Source: Duganella phyllosphaerae
GTDB lineage: Bacteria; Pseudomonadota; Gammaproteobacteria; Burkholderiales; Burkholderiaceae_D
Length of the DNA stretch: 64,000 bases
NCBI RefSeq assembly: GCF_001758785.1
Contig: NZ_LROM01000062.1
Coordinates: forward strand, 17,294 to 81,293
Direction: 5' to 3'
Shown: positions 34,664-45,394 of the stretch, piece by piece
Position numbering within the stretch: the first letter of the stretch is position 1
How the letters are laid out: every line of letters begins with the position of its first letter
Position numbers and translations under genes: made by a program
The notes under the pieces: model-generated
Databases searched by the model: none
Told to the model about the DNA's origin: nothing
What the model saw: the letters and a program-made list of their open reading frames with translations, nothing else

Positions 34664-35359
34664 ATGGGGGCAAGACTGACTCCCGGCGGCCAGTTCGGCC
34701 TGCACCTGACCCTGGGCGTGCTGATCATGATCGTCTCGGTCGGCATCTTCGGCCAGATCACCGACGAGGTGACTGACCAGGACGCCATCACGGTCTTGGA
34801 CTTGCAAATCGCCCATTGGTTCAATGCCAACCACGTCGAGCCGTACACCAGCTTCATGCTGTTCATTTCCTTCGTGCACAAGGTGGGCGGCATGATCGTG
34901 CTGGTGGGCGCTTTCGGTTATTACCTGTGGCGCCGCCAGCAGCGTTACTGGCTGCTGGCGCTGGGTGTGACTGTTTTGCCGGGCATGATCCTGAACGTGG
35001 TGCTCAAGCAGGTGTTCCAGCGCAGCCGGCCGTTCTTCGAGGAGCCGCTGGTCACGCTGTCCACCTACAGCTTCCCCAGCGGCCACACGGCGGCGGCCAC
35101 GCTGTTCTACGGCGTGCTGGCCTGCTACATCATGATCGCTTGCAAGGGCTGGAGTGTGCGTTTGGCAACAGCGGCATTCTGCATGCTGATGATATTCTTG
35201 GTGGCATTCAGTCGCGTGTACCTCGGCGCGCACTATTTGAGCGATGTGCTGGCCGCGATGGCAAGCAGCGCAGCCTGGTTGACGATCTGTATTACCGCCA
35301 TCTCCACGCTGCGCCGCCGTAGCGAAGCGCGTTCGCTTGCAGCCAACGGAATTATGTAA
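34664..35359 (+). CDS. PAP2 family lipid phosphatase
   Basis: This 231-residue membrane protein has about six helices. The three PAP2 active-site motifs are present: KQVFQRSRP (motif 1, about 118-126), PSGHT (motif 2, about 144-148) and SRVYLGAHYLSD (motif 3, about 186-197). It would dephosphorylate undecaprenyl pyrophosphate, phosphatidic acid or a related lipid phosphate at the outer face of the inner membrane. It heads a three-gene operon with a diacylglycerol kinase (9-bp gap) and a metallophosphoesterase (2-bp gap). Confidence 0.85.
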   Translation: MGARLTPGGQFGLHLTLGVLIMIVSVGIFGQITDEVTDQDAITVLDLQIAHWFNANHVEPYTSFMLFISFVHKVGGMIVLVGAFGYYLWRRQQRYWLLALGVTVLPGMILNVVLKQVFQRSRPFFEEPLVTLSTYSFPSGHTAAATLFYGVLACYIMIACKGWSVRLATAAFCMLMIFLVAFSRVYLGAHYLSDVLAAMASSAAWLTICITAISTLRRRSEARSLAANGIM

Positions 35360-35367
35360 GGAACTGC

Positions 35368-36279
35368 GTGCTCAATTCGATAGTCGTCATCATCAACGCC
35401 AGCGCCGGTCTCGGCTACTGCGGCGGCTGGTCCGCTGCGCTGGCGGAAAAATTCCGTCGCCACGGTGTCGAGCCGGACATCCTGCTGGCCAAGAGCGGTG
35501 CGGAGATGATCGAGCGCGCGCGCCGCGCTGTGGCAGACAAGGTGACGGTCGTGGTGGCAGGCGGAGGCGACGGCACCATCAATTGCGTGGCCTCGCAGCT
35601 GGTGGGCACCGACACCCACCTGGGCGTGCTGGCGCTCGGCACCCTCAACCATTTCGCCAAGGATCTCGATATCCCGCTCGACCTCGACGAGGCCGTGGCC
35701 CACGCGGTCACCGGCAAGCCGTTGCGGGTGGACGTGGGCGAGGTCAATGGCCGCATCTTCCTCAACAATTCCAGCCTTGGCATCTACCCGGACCTGGTGC
35801 GCGACCGCGAGGAGCAGCAAAAAAAACTCGGCCGCAGCAAGTGGCACGCATTCGGCCGCGCGCTGTTCGTGGTGCTGCGCCGCTTTCCGTTCATGCGGGT
35901 GCGGCTGACCATCAATGGCGAAGAACACCTGCGCCGCACGCCCTTCGTTTTCATCGGCAACAACGAGTACCTGCAAGGCTTCACCATGGGCGCGCGCGAG
36001 CGGCTCGACAGCGGCAAGCTGGTCATGTACGTGGCGCAAAAGCCCACCCGGCTGGCGCTGTTCCGCTACGCCATCCACGCGCTGTTCAACCGCCTGTCCG
36101 AGGCGCGCGATTTCGACGTGCTGACCGCCACCGAGCTGGAGATCGACACCCGCCACCGCCATCTGCGCGTGGCCACCGACGGCGAAGTCACTGAAATGAA
36201 GCCACCGCTCAAGTACCGCTCGCGCGCCGGCGCGCTGAGCGTGATCGCGCCCGGCCGCACCATCACGCGAGGAAATTGA
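35368..36279 (+). CDS. Diacylglycerol kinase family lipid kinase
   Basis: This 303-residue protein of the YegS/DgkB (DAGK_cat) family phosphorylates lipid hydroxyls with ATP. VVAGGGDGTINCVASQL (about 58-74) is the nucleotide-binding GGDGT motif, and LGVLALGTLNHFAKDLDIP (about 85-103) is the second diagnostic motif. The C-terminal sandwich domain is present (FVFIGNNEYLQGF). The start is GTG 35368 with a GGA site just before it. It follows the PAP2 gene, so the two could run opposite phosphorylation steps on one lipid pool. Confidence 0.85.
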   Translation: MLNSIVVIINASAGLGYCGGWSAALAEKFRRHGVEPDILLAKSGAEMIERARRAVADKVTVVVAGGGDGTINCVASQLVGTDTHLGVLALGTLNHFAKDLDIPLDLDEAVAHAVTGKPLRVDVGEVNGRIFLNNSSLGIYPDLVRDREEQQKKLGRSKWHAFGRALFVVLRRFPFMRVRLTINGEEHLRRTPFVFIGNNEYLQGFTMGARERLDSGKLVMYVAQKPTRLALFRYAIHALFNRLSEARDFDVLTATELEIDTRHRHLRVATDGEVTEMKPPLKYRSRAGALSVIAPGRTITRGN

Positions 36280-36280
36280 T

Positions 36281-37099
36281 ATGCGCACCATCGTTCATTT
36301 ATCCGACCTGCATTTCGGCCGCGTCGATCAGCAACTGCTGGACCCGTTGCGCACGCTGGTGGCCTCGCTGGCGCCTGACGTACTGGTGGTTTCCGGCGAC
36401 CTGACCCAGCGCGCCAAGACCGAAGAATTCATCGCCGCGCGGGCCTTTCTCGATACCTTGCCCGGCCCGCAGATCGTCGTGCCCGGCAACCACGACATCC
36501 CGCTCTACAACGTCGCCAGCCGTTTTTTAACGCCGCTGCGCCGGTACCTGCGCTACGTCACGCTGGACCTGACGCCCGAGTATGTCGATGACGAGATCGC
36601 CGTACTGGGGCTGAACACGGCGCGCTCGCTCACCATCAAGGACGGCCGCGTCAACCCGGAGCAGGTGGCCTTGATCCGCCAGCGCATGAGCGCGGTGCCG
36701 AAGGATGTCACCCGCATCGTCGTTACGCACCACCCGTTCGACCTGCCGCAGACCTTCGACAAGGACGACCTGGTCAACCGCGCGCCGATGGCGATGCGGG
36801 CGTTTTCCGAGTGCGGCGTCGACCTGCTGCTGGCCGGCCACTTCCATGCCAGCAGCGCCGGCCTGAGCACCGATCGCTACAAGCTGCCCGGCTATGCCGC
36901 GCTGGTGGTGCAGGCCGGCACGGCCACGTCCACCCGGGGCCGCGGCGAGTCGAACTCGTTCAACGTCATCCGCGTGCACAGCGACAAGATCGAAGTGGTG
37001 CGCTACAGCTGGGTCGATGGCACGGCCACGTTCGAGCCGGCGCAAACCGAAATTTTCGAGCGCATCGGCGAGGCCTGGCATACCACGGCGGTGGCCTGA
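36281..37099 (+). CDS. Calcineurin-type metallophosphoesterase
   Basis: This 272-residue cytoplasmic protein has the full metallophosphoesterase motif set: SDLHFGRV (D-x-H, about 7-14), SGDLTQRA (about 38-45), VPGNHDIP (about 67-74), VVTHHPF (about 146-152) and LAGHFHAS (about 185-192). It resembles the CpdA / 3',5'-cyclic-nucleotide phosphodiesterase-like and UDP-diacylglucosamine-type enzymes; the substrate is undetermined. It is the third gene of the PAP2/kinase operon, which points to a lipid-linked or cyclic-nucleotide substrate. Confidence 0.83.
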   Translation: MRTIVHLSDLHFGRVDQQLLDPLRTLVASLAPDVLVVSGDLTQRAKTEEFIAARAFLDTLPGPQIVVPGNHDIPLYNVASRFLTPLRRYLRYVTLDLTPEYVDDEIAVLGLNTARSLTIKDGRVNPEQVALIRQRMSAVPKDVTRIVVTHHPFDLPQTFDKDDLVNRAPMAMRAFSECGVDLLLAGHFHASSAGLSTDRYKLPGYAALVVQAGTATSTRGRGESNSFNVIRVHSDKIEVVRYSWVDGTATFEPAQTEIFERIGEAWHTTAVA

Positions 37100-37215
37100 G
37101 CCTCCAGTGCTGCAAACAATGGCAACACCATTGAGCCCCGGCGTTGCTGCAAACAGCGCGGCGATGAAATCGCTGAACACGGTCGCGCGCCGTGCCACCA
37201 TTCTTTGCATCGGGT
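37100..37215 (-). pseudogene. LysR C-terminal remnant
   Basis: On the minus strand this short stretch reads NAVYPMQRMVARRATVFSDF followed by IAALFA, matching the common end of LysR effector domains (a y-P-x-r-x-x-x-x-k-v-r-x-F-x-D-F-l motif). The rest of the gene is gone and its stop codon is lost. It lies beside an SDR remnant facing the other way. An intact divergent LysR-SDR pair is a common arrangement, so an ancestral pair probably lost its shared middle. Confidence 0.45.
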
Positions 37216-37249
37216 AAACGGCATTGAGCGGCGAGGGCGGGGTTCGTCG

Positions 37250-37518
37250 GTGATCCTGACCGGCTCGACCGCAGCCAGTGGTGGCACCGAGGCGTTCAGC
37301 GTGTATGCGGCGTCCAGGGCAGCCGTGCGCGCCTTCGCCCGCACTGGATCCTCGATCACCTGGCCAGCGTGATTCCGTCCGGCCGCGTGGCCGAGCCGGA
37401 CGAGATCGCCAAGGCCGCAGTGTTCCTGGCCTTGGACGACGCCAGCTTTATCAACGGCATCGAACTGTTTGTCGATGGCGGCCAGCGCCAGATCCAGGCA
37501 ATCGGGCATTCAATGTGA
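37250..37518 (+). pseudogene. Short-chain dehydrogenase/reductase remnant
   Basis: This is the decayed C-terminal half of an SDR. In one frame [31 protein letters not shown] contains the catalytic region (Ser, Tyr and a degenerate Lys as Arg). After a frame change near 37366, [31 protein letters not shown] and QIQAIGHSM follow, the standard SDR end. The N-terminal cofactor-binding half is missing, as is about 30 residues at the frame change. It is not expected to be functional. Confidence 0.75.
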
Positions 37519-37588
37519 AATGACTAACAGATGCGGTCACCACGATTGTGAAACCATGGCTCCAATATGTGAACTTCACGGAGGTCCC

Positions 37589-38743
37589 ATGCTGGCCATG
37601 AATTACCGCGGTCCCTATCGCATCCGCGCCGCCCACAAGCCCGACCCGGAGATCGAACACCCCGGTGACGCCATCGTGCGCGTTACCCGGTCCTGCATTT
37701 GCGGATCGGACCTGCACCTGTACCACGGCCTGGTGCCCGATACCCGGGTCGGCTCCACCTTCGGCCACGAGTTCGTTGGCGAAGTGGTGGAGATCGGCAG
37801 CGCGGTGCGCAAGCTCAAGATCGGCGACCGCGTGCTGGTGCCGTTCAATATCTTTTGCGGCAGCTGCTATTTTTGCGAGCGCGAGCTGTACGGCAATTGC
37901 CACAACGTGAACCCGGAAGCGACCGCCGTGGGCGGCATCTACGGCTACTCGCACACCGCCGGCGGCTACGATGGCGGCCAGGCCGAATTCGTGCGCGTGC
38001 CCATGGCCGACGTGGGCCCGATGGTAATCCCCGACGACATCGACCATGACGACGCCGTGCTGCTGACCGACGCAGTGCCTACCGGCTACCAGGCTGCCGA
38101 GATGGGCGATATCAGCGCCGGCGACACGGTCGTGGTGTTCGGCGCCGGCCCGGTCGGCATCTTTGCCGCCAAGTCTGCCTGGCTGATGGGGGCGGGCAGG
38201 GTGATCGTGGTCGATCACGTCGATTACCGGCTCGACTTCGTGCGCCGCTATGCCCAGTGCGAAGTGGTCAATTTCAAGGACGTCAAGGACATGGCCTTGC
38301 ACATCAAGAAGATGACCGACTGGCTCGGCGCCGATGTGTGCATCGATGCGGTTGGCTGCGAAGCGGCAGGCAACGCCATGCAGTCGCTGACCGGCCGCTA
38401 CACCATGCTGCAAGCCGGCTCGGCAACGGTGCTGCACTGGGCCATCAACTCGGTGCGCAAGGGCGGCAACGTCTCGATCGTCGGCGTGTATGGTCCCACC
38501 TTCAATGCGGTCCCGATCGGCAATGCGCTCAACAAGGGGCTGACCTTGCGCATGAACCAGGCCAGCGTCAGGCGCCATCTGCCCCGCTTGCTCGAGCATA
38601 TCCGCGCCGGTCATCTCGATCCCAAGCAGATCATTACCCACCGGGTGCCGCTGGCCGACGTGGCCGATGCCTACCAGATCTTTTCCAGCAAATTGGACAA
38701 CTGCATCAAGACGGTCCTGATACCGTCCGGTGCCACCAGCTAA
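37589..38743 (+). CDS. Zinc-dependent alcohol dehydrogenase
   Basis: This 384-residue zinc-containing medium-chain dehydrogenase resembles glutathione-independent formaldehyde dehydrogenase and threonine-dehydrogenase-like enzymes. The catalytic-zinc region is CICGSDLHLYHG (about 30-41) and GHEFVGEVVEIG. The structural-zinc Cys cluster is FCGSCYFCERELYGNCHN (about 91-108). The Rossmann motif is VFGAGPVGIFAAKSA (about 179-193). ATG 37589 is preceded by GGAGG at 5-nt spacing, which decides the start. It is followed 10 bp later by a small membrane protein gene. Confidence 0.85.
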   Translation: MLAMNYRGPYRIRAAHKPDPEIEHPGDAIVRVTRSCICGSDLHLYHGLVPDTRVGSTFGHEFVGEVVEIGSAVRKLKIGDRVLVPFNIFCGSCYFCERELYGNCHNVNPEATAVGGIYGYSHTAGGYDGGQAEFVRVPMADVGPMVIPDDIDHDDAVLLTDAVPTGYQAAEMGDISAGDTVVVFGAGPVGIFAAKSAWLMGAGRVIVVDHVDYRLDFVRRYAQCEVVNFKDVKDMALHIKKMTDWLGADVCIDAVGCEAAGNAMQSLTGRYTMLQAGSATVLHWAINSVRKGGNVSIVGVYGPTFNAVPIGNALNKGLTLRMNQASVRRHLPRLLEHIRAGHLDPKQIITHRVPLADVADAYQIFSSKLDNCIKTVLIPSGATS

Positions 38744-38753
38744 GGAGCGACTC

Positions 38754-39245
38754 ATGCCTGATCAACTTTTGGAAAGTACCGTGATGCGGCGCGATGACAT
38801 TCCCGGCTGGGGCAGCGACCTCGATCGTGCCAACCGGCCAGCGGTGCCGATGGAACGCATGCCGGCCCGCCTCGACGGCCCGGTGTTACCGCCTGTGCAA
38901 CAACACGGCGCGACCGAAGTGCTGGTATCCCCCGAACGGCCGGCGATCACCCCGGTATATGGCACCACAGCGCCGCCACGCGGCGTGAGCGGCGCGATCC
39001 GCCGCAGCGCATTCGCCCGCACCGAGAACGACCTGCGGCACTGGCTGCTGTTGTTGCTGGCCGATCGGGTGGATGCCGTGGAAGGCATCGTCGAAGACTT
39101 GCGCGACGGTCACGTGCCCAACCTGCTGCGCGAAACGGGCTTGCCGGCGGCATGGCGCCACAATCCGCGCGGCGTGGTGCGCAAGGCCGCAGTCAGCGCG
39201 GCGGTGCTGGGGATCGCCTGGTGGTGGCTGAAAAAACGCTCGTAG
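38754..39245 (+). CDS. Hypothetical protein with C-terminal membrane helix
   Basis: This 163-residue protein has a disordered, Pro/Arg-rich N-terminal 80 residues, then a soluble helical region (FARTENDLRHWLLLLLADRVDAVEGIVEDL), and a C-terminal single membrane helix (VSAAVLGIAWWWLKKR). It is anchored by its tail, probably in the inner membrane. AAGGAG precedes ATG 38754. It lies 10 bp after the alcohol dehydrogenase gene and is likely co-transcribed. I do not recognise the family. Confidence 0.55.
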   Translation: MPDQLLESTVMRRDDIPGWGSDLDRANRPAVPMERMPARLDGPVLPPVQQHGATEVLVSPERPAITPVYGTTAPPRGVSGAIRRSAFARTENDLRHWLLLLLADRVDAVEGIVEDLRDGHVPNLLRETGLPAAWRHNPRGVVRKAAVSAAVLGIAWWWLKKRS

Positions 39246-39248
39246 CGT

Positions 39249-40639
<1,391 letters not shown>

Positions 40640-40643
<4 letters not shown>

Positions 40644-42763
40644 TTTGGTGTTTTCTCCAGTAACTGCGGTTCATCGAACGTTAAAGCGGGGACTGCCCTG
40701 GCACCGATGAGGAAAGTCACCGGTCCCCGGAAAAAACGTTTGACCAACGCCTTGGTCAGGCGCCAGCCATGGGTAAAGCGGACCTGCCGCGAACGCAGCG
40801 CCACCCACAGCGCCAGGCCGAAACTGACCATCAGGTTGACCACGCCGATCGCCAGGAAGCCTGCTACCGAAGTGACAACCAGTTGCCAACTGACATGATA
40901 ATCGAGTCCAACCATTGCTGTCGCGAAGTTGGCCGACGAGAAAGTCACGTGGCGGATATCGAGCGGCAGGCCCAGCAAAAATCCCAGCAGCGGCATCACG
41001 CCGAGCATGATGCCAAAGCAGAAGTTCCCCATCAGCCCGCCCAGGTTGTTCTCCATGTAGGTGCCAAAGCGTTGCAGCCGCGCCGGTCCCAGCAGCCAGC
41101 GCAGGCCGCGCAGTTGGGCAATGCGCTGCGCCCAGCGCGTGTACAGCGCCTTGTTGTCGTAGTAGCCCGAAATCAGGCCGGCCAGGAACAGGCAGACGCC
41201 GGCCACGGCCGCGTACAGCAGGTTGGGGCCGTGGATCGGGTCGATGTCGGCCAGCAGGTGCATCGCCTTGCCCTGGCTCACCAGGTGGTGGCCGGTCAGG
41301 TATGGCCACGCCATGGCGATCAGCCAGGCGGTGGGAATCGCCGTGGCCAGGTTGCCCAGCACGGCCATGATCTGGGTGCGCAAGACCTTGTTGCATAGCT
41401 CTACCATGCTGTCGAGGTCAATGTTCCGGCCATCTTTACTTTGCAGTCCGGCCGCAATGCGCGAGGCGGTCATGGCCGGCTGCTTGGTCGCCACCGTGAA
41501 ATGCAGCAGGTGGATGAAGACGAAGCCCAGCGAATAGTTCATGCTGAACAAAAAGGTTTCAACCAGCGGCGCTGCGCGCAGGTACGAGAACAGGATCTTG
41601 AACAGCGCCATGAAGCCGATGATCAGGCCGGCGCCGGCCGCTTGCAGGAACATGGCGAACAGCGCGGTGCGCGATTCGGCCACGTAATGTTCGCCCGTGT
41701 GGCTGGCGTTTTCGGTAACGTTGCGGGCCAGCAGGTTGATGTTGTCGCGCATCAGGTCGCTGACCATGTACTTGTTGTTGTGCGCGGTCACCAGTTCCAG
41801 CGCCAGGTCCACGGCAGCTGCCTGGCGGCGGTCCGGGCCCCGCTGTTGCAAGCCCTGCTGTGGCACTGGCTGCACGAACTGGGTGTCCGAGGCCGTGGCA
41901 GCCTGGGGCAGGATGGCGTTGGCGTCGGGCGCCAGCTCGCCGCTGGTATCGACCAGGTACAGCAGCTTGCGCAGCCGGTTGATGCTTTGCGTGAGCGTCA
42001 CCAGCAAGTAGGTCAGCGCAATGCTGGTGCCCTGGCTCAGCGCCTTCTTGCGAATTTTCATGACCACGGTTTCGCACTGGTCGAGCATGACCAGCAGGTG
42101 GCGCGCGTCTTCCATCGCCACCTCGTCGCCGGCCAGCTGGCGCTTGTAGGCAGCCAGGTAGGCATTGACTTCGATGTTCTGGCCGGTGAATGGCGACTCG
42201 TAAGTCTCCATCTCGGTATGGAAATTGGTGAGCTTGGGCTCCAGGCCGATCGCGCACACGCGGTAGGACAGGGTCTGGATCGCGTCGAGCAGGCCCGGCA
42301 GCATCAGGTTGGAGCCCTGGCGCGTGGCGGTGCCGGCGCCGGTGTGGATGACGTCGATCAAAGCCAGCCAGTCGGCAGCCGGCACTGCGCTCATCCAGAT
42401 GTAGTCGGTGCGTTTATACAGCACCTGGTCGATGGCGTCGCTCAGGTATTCGTTGCCCAGCGCGGGCGGCAGGATGCGCGAAGCGATCCGGTGCTTGAGT
42501 TCGGTAAAAAAGCCGTCGTTGGAGAGTACGCCGATCTCGGTGTACAGGCTGGCATGGCGGCGCGCGGCCAGCAGGTTGCGTGCATAGCCGCGCAGGGCCA
42601 GTGCATGGGCGGGATCGCCCTTCAGTAACTGGGTGAGGGTACGGACGTTGGCCGTGGCGCGCGCGCCATCGGTAGGACGCTTGGGACGCAGCGTGGCGAA
42701 TAACTCGACCATGAGGCCGATATCGTTGCTGTTGGCGTCCAGGCGTTGGAGAATCTCGAGCAT
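40640..42763 (-). CDS. Gcr-type 'site-specific recombinase' family membrane protein
   Basis: This 707-residue protein matches the Gcr-type family (Pfam 'site-specific recombinase', PF10136) by its N-terminus (LDANSNDIGLMVELFATLRP) and the strings GLEPKLTNFHTEMETYESPF and TESRTALFAMFLQAAGAGLIIG-like core. The C-terminal half (from about residue 350) has several membrane helices, e.g. GLIIGFMALFKILFSYL and LGFVFIHLLHF. I see no integrase or resolvase catalytic motif, so the recombinase name is doubtful. It overlaps a phospholipase-D-type gene, which suggests an envelope role. Confidence 0.78.
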
Positions 42764-42876
42764 GCATCGGGCGGCACAAGCCGCAGTAAACTAAAAACGA
42801 AGTATACCCGGTCGGCCCCGGCCGGGTATGTACGTTCTCGAACGCTAGTTTCTGAGGTGAAAGGAATTCGGTTGCG

Positions 42877-44178
42877 TCAACACAACATAATCTTGTGCGC
42901 GGCCTGGCGCAATTCGTGGCGAAAGTCCGGGTGGGCGATGGCAATCAATGCCTCGGCGCGCTGGTGGGCGGTCTTGCCGCGCAGTTGGGCCACGCCGTAC
43001 TCGGTCACCACGTAGTTGACGTCGTTCTTGCCGGTAGTGACATGGGTGCCGGGCGTAAGCATGGGCACGATGCGCGACACGGTGCCGGCCTTGGCGGTGG
43101 ACGGCAGCACGATAAAGGCCTTGCCGCCGCGCGAGCGGTTGGCCGCACGGACGAAATCGACCTGGCCGCCGGTGCCGGAATAGGGCAGGTGGGCCAGGCT
43201 TTCGGAGCCGCACTGGCCCAGCAAATCGACTTGCAGGCTGGCGTTGATCGCCACCATGTTGGCGTTTTGACCGGCCAGGTAGGGATCGTTGGTGAAATTG
43301 ACCGGGTGCATTTCCAGCATCGGGTTGTCGTGCATGAAGTCGTAGAGCTTGCGCGAGCCGAGCGCAAACGTCGCCACCATCTTGCCCGGCATGAAGGTCT
43401 TGCGGCTGTTGTTGACCGCGCCGCATTCCACCAGTTTCAAGATGCCGTCGCCGATCATCTCGGTGTGGATGCCCAGGTCTTTCTTGCTGGTGAGCTGCAT
43501 CACCACTGCGTCGGGAATGCCGCCGTAGCCGATCTGCAGGGTGGAGCCGTCGTCGATCAGGTCGGCCACCAGTTTACCGATCGCCTCCTGCACCGGGCCG
43601 ATCGCAGGCAGGCCCACTTCGATCACCGGCTCGTTGCTTTCCACCAGCGCGGTGATCTGCGAGATGTGGACGATGCAGTTGCCGTGCGCGGTGGGCACGT
43701 TGGGATTGACTTCCAGCACGATCACGCGCGCCTTGAGGATGGCGGCCATGGTGTAGTCGGCGCCCAGGCTCAGCGCGAAATTGCCGTATTCGTCCATCGG
43801 CGAAGCCAGCGAGAACACCACGTCGGCCGGCACCAGGTCGCGCTCGATCAGGCTGGGAAGTTCGGAAAAATAGGCAGGCACGAAATCGGCCCAGCCGGCT
43901 TGCCCCGCCGCGCGCGAGGCGCCGCCGAAGAACAGCGCCACGTGGCGCACGTGCTGAACCGTATCGCAATCGAAGTAGCCGTATTTGCGCATCGCCAGGA
44001 TTTGCGCCACCTTGATGTCGCGAAAGCGGGTGCGCTGGGCCGACAGCGCATGCAGCAGGGACGGCGGTTCGCCGGCGCCGGTGGGCACGATGATGGTGTC
44101 GCCATCATTCAACCAGTCGAGTGCCTGTTCGGGTGTGCATCGTTTGCTGTCGTAGTGCGAGTGCAAGTGCGCATGCAT
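42877..44178 (-). CDS. Acetyl-CoA hydrolase/transferase family protein
   Basis: This 433-residue CoA-transferase resembles 4-hydroxybutyrate or acetate CoA-transferases. It moves CoA between acyl groups via a glutamyl-CoA intermediate. The N-terminal domain has DTIIVPTGAGEPPSLLHAL and the C-terminal one GYGGIPDAVVMQL with the active-site Glu in LGIHTEMIGDG (about residue 244), then SGTGGQVDFVRAA and NYVVTEYGVAQLRGKT. It stands alone and divergent from a porin, 139 bp apart. The acyl substrate is not clear from sequence. Confidence 0.87.
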   Translation of the reverse strand: MHAHLHSHYDSKRCTPEQALDWLNDGDTIIVPTGAGEPPSLLHALSAQRTRFRDIKVAQILAMRKYGYFDCDTVQHVRHVALFFGGASRAAGQAGWADFVPAYFSELPSLIERDLVPADVVFSLASPMDEYGNFALSLGADYTMAAILKARVIVLEVNPNVPTAHGNCIVHISQITALVESNEPVIEVGLPAIGPVQEAIGKLVADLIDDGSTLQIGYGGIPDAVVMQLTSKKDLGIHTEMIGDGILKLVECGAVNNSRKTFMPGKMVATFALGSRKLYDFMHDNPMLEMHPVNFTNDPYLAGQNANMVAINASLQVDLLGQCGSESLAHLPYSGTGGQVDFVRAANRSRGGKAFIVLPSTAKAGTVSRIVPMLTPGTHVTTGKNDVNYVVTEYGVAQLRGKTAHQRAEALIAIAHPDFRHELRQAAHKIMLC

Positions 44179-44317
44179 GGCGGTGGCCTTTCACATGATG
44201 AAATTCCACTATAAACCAACTAACGGTCGAAGTGCTGGCTTACGTGGCGGTCCGCACAGAACGATCGACATGCCCGGCCTATTATGAACTTACTAATCCA
44301 CTCTTTCATCGCTCATC

Positions 44318-45394
44318 ATGAAACCGACTATCCTTGCGCTGTCCCTGATTGCGCCCCTGACCGTCGCGGCGCAAACGTCGCCGGTCGAGGTGTATGGTCT
44401 GCTCGATGCCGGTGTAGTGGTCGAGCGCGGTTGCCAGGGCGACTGCGCCCGCTCCCGCCTCGACAGCGGTATCGCTTCCGGTTCGCGCCTCGGCATTCGT
44501 GGCCGCGAAGCGCTGGGTGGTGGCACTTCGGCCGTGTACACGCTGGAAGCGGGGGTGAAGAACGACACCGGCGTCAACGAGCACGAGGGCAAGCTGTTCG
44601 GCCGCCAGGCTTTCGTCGGTCTCGACGGCCCGCTGGGCATGGTCACCATGGGCCGCCAGTACAACCTGGTGTACGAAGCGCTGACCGACGTGGCCGATCC
44701 CTTCCATGGCGGCATGGCCGGCAATGCGGGCAACCTGGTCGGTTATACCACCAAGCGTTACGATAATTCGATCAAGTACCAGTCGCCGCGCAGCCGCAGT
44801 GGCCTGATCGGCTCGGTCATTTACAGCTTAGGCGAGTCGCAGTTCAACAGCAAGATCAACCGCGCGTATGGCGCCACCATCGGCTATGCCAAGGGGCCGG
44901 TCAACGTCAGCATCAGCCACCAGCGCAAGAACAATATGCTCGACGCCACCGGCACCACGCCGGCGGTGGACCAGTCGGCGCGCAACTCGCTGATCGCCGC
45001 CAATGTCGATTTCGGCGGCGCGGTCGGCTATGCCGCCTACGGCCACAGCCGGGGCGAGGGCAGCAACCACTGGGACATGTCCAATCCGTACGGCGCCATG
45101 GCGCAAACCCTGCCCACCGACCGCAGCCGCGACGCCCTGTTCGGCGTCTCGGTGCCAATGGGCGCCACCACCTTGCTGGCCTCGTACATCCGCAAGGACG
45201 ACCAGGGCCTGGCCAACCGCGACGCCGACCAGCTGGCCGTGGGCGCCAGCTACTCGATGTCCAAGCGTACCGATTTTTACGCCGCGCTGGCCAAGATCAA
45301 GAACCGCAACGGCGCCGGCTACGGCGTTGGCACCGCCACCACGCGTGGCCGTGGCGACCACGCGATCAATGTCGGCTTACGCCATTCCTTTTAA
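44318..45394 (+). CDS. Gram-negative trimeric porin
   Basis: This 358-residue Porin_4-type protein has signal peptide MKPTILALSLIAPLTVAAQ. The mature start is PVEVYGLLDAGVVVERG, followed by GSRLGIRGREALGGGTSAVYTLEAG and the terminal strand AINVGLRHSF. It is a paralogue of the porin at 15168. Two Cys near the mature N-terminus (RGCQGDCAR) are unusual for porins and may form a disulphide in an extracellular or periplasmic loop. Its last 4 bp overlap the convergent DUF3617 gene. Confidence 0.87.
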   Translation: MKPTILALSLIAPLTVAAQTSPVEVYGLLDAGVVVERGCQGDCARSRLDSGIASGSRLGIRGREALGGGTSAVYTLEAGVKNDTGVNEHEGKLFGRQAFVGLDGPLGMVTMGRQYNLVYEALTDVADPFHGGMAGNAGNLVGYTTKRYDNSIKYQSPRSRSGLIGSVIYSLGESQFNSKINRAYGATIGYAKGPVNVSISHQRKNNMLDATGTTPAVDQSARNSLIAANVDFGGAVGYAAYGHSRGEGSNHWDMSNPYGAMAQTLPTDRSRDALFGVSVPMGATTLLASYIRKDDQGLANRDADQLAVGASYSMSKRTDFYAALAKIKNRNGAGYGVGTATTRGRGDHAINVGLRHSF

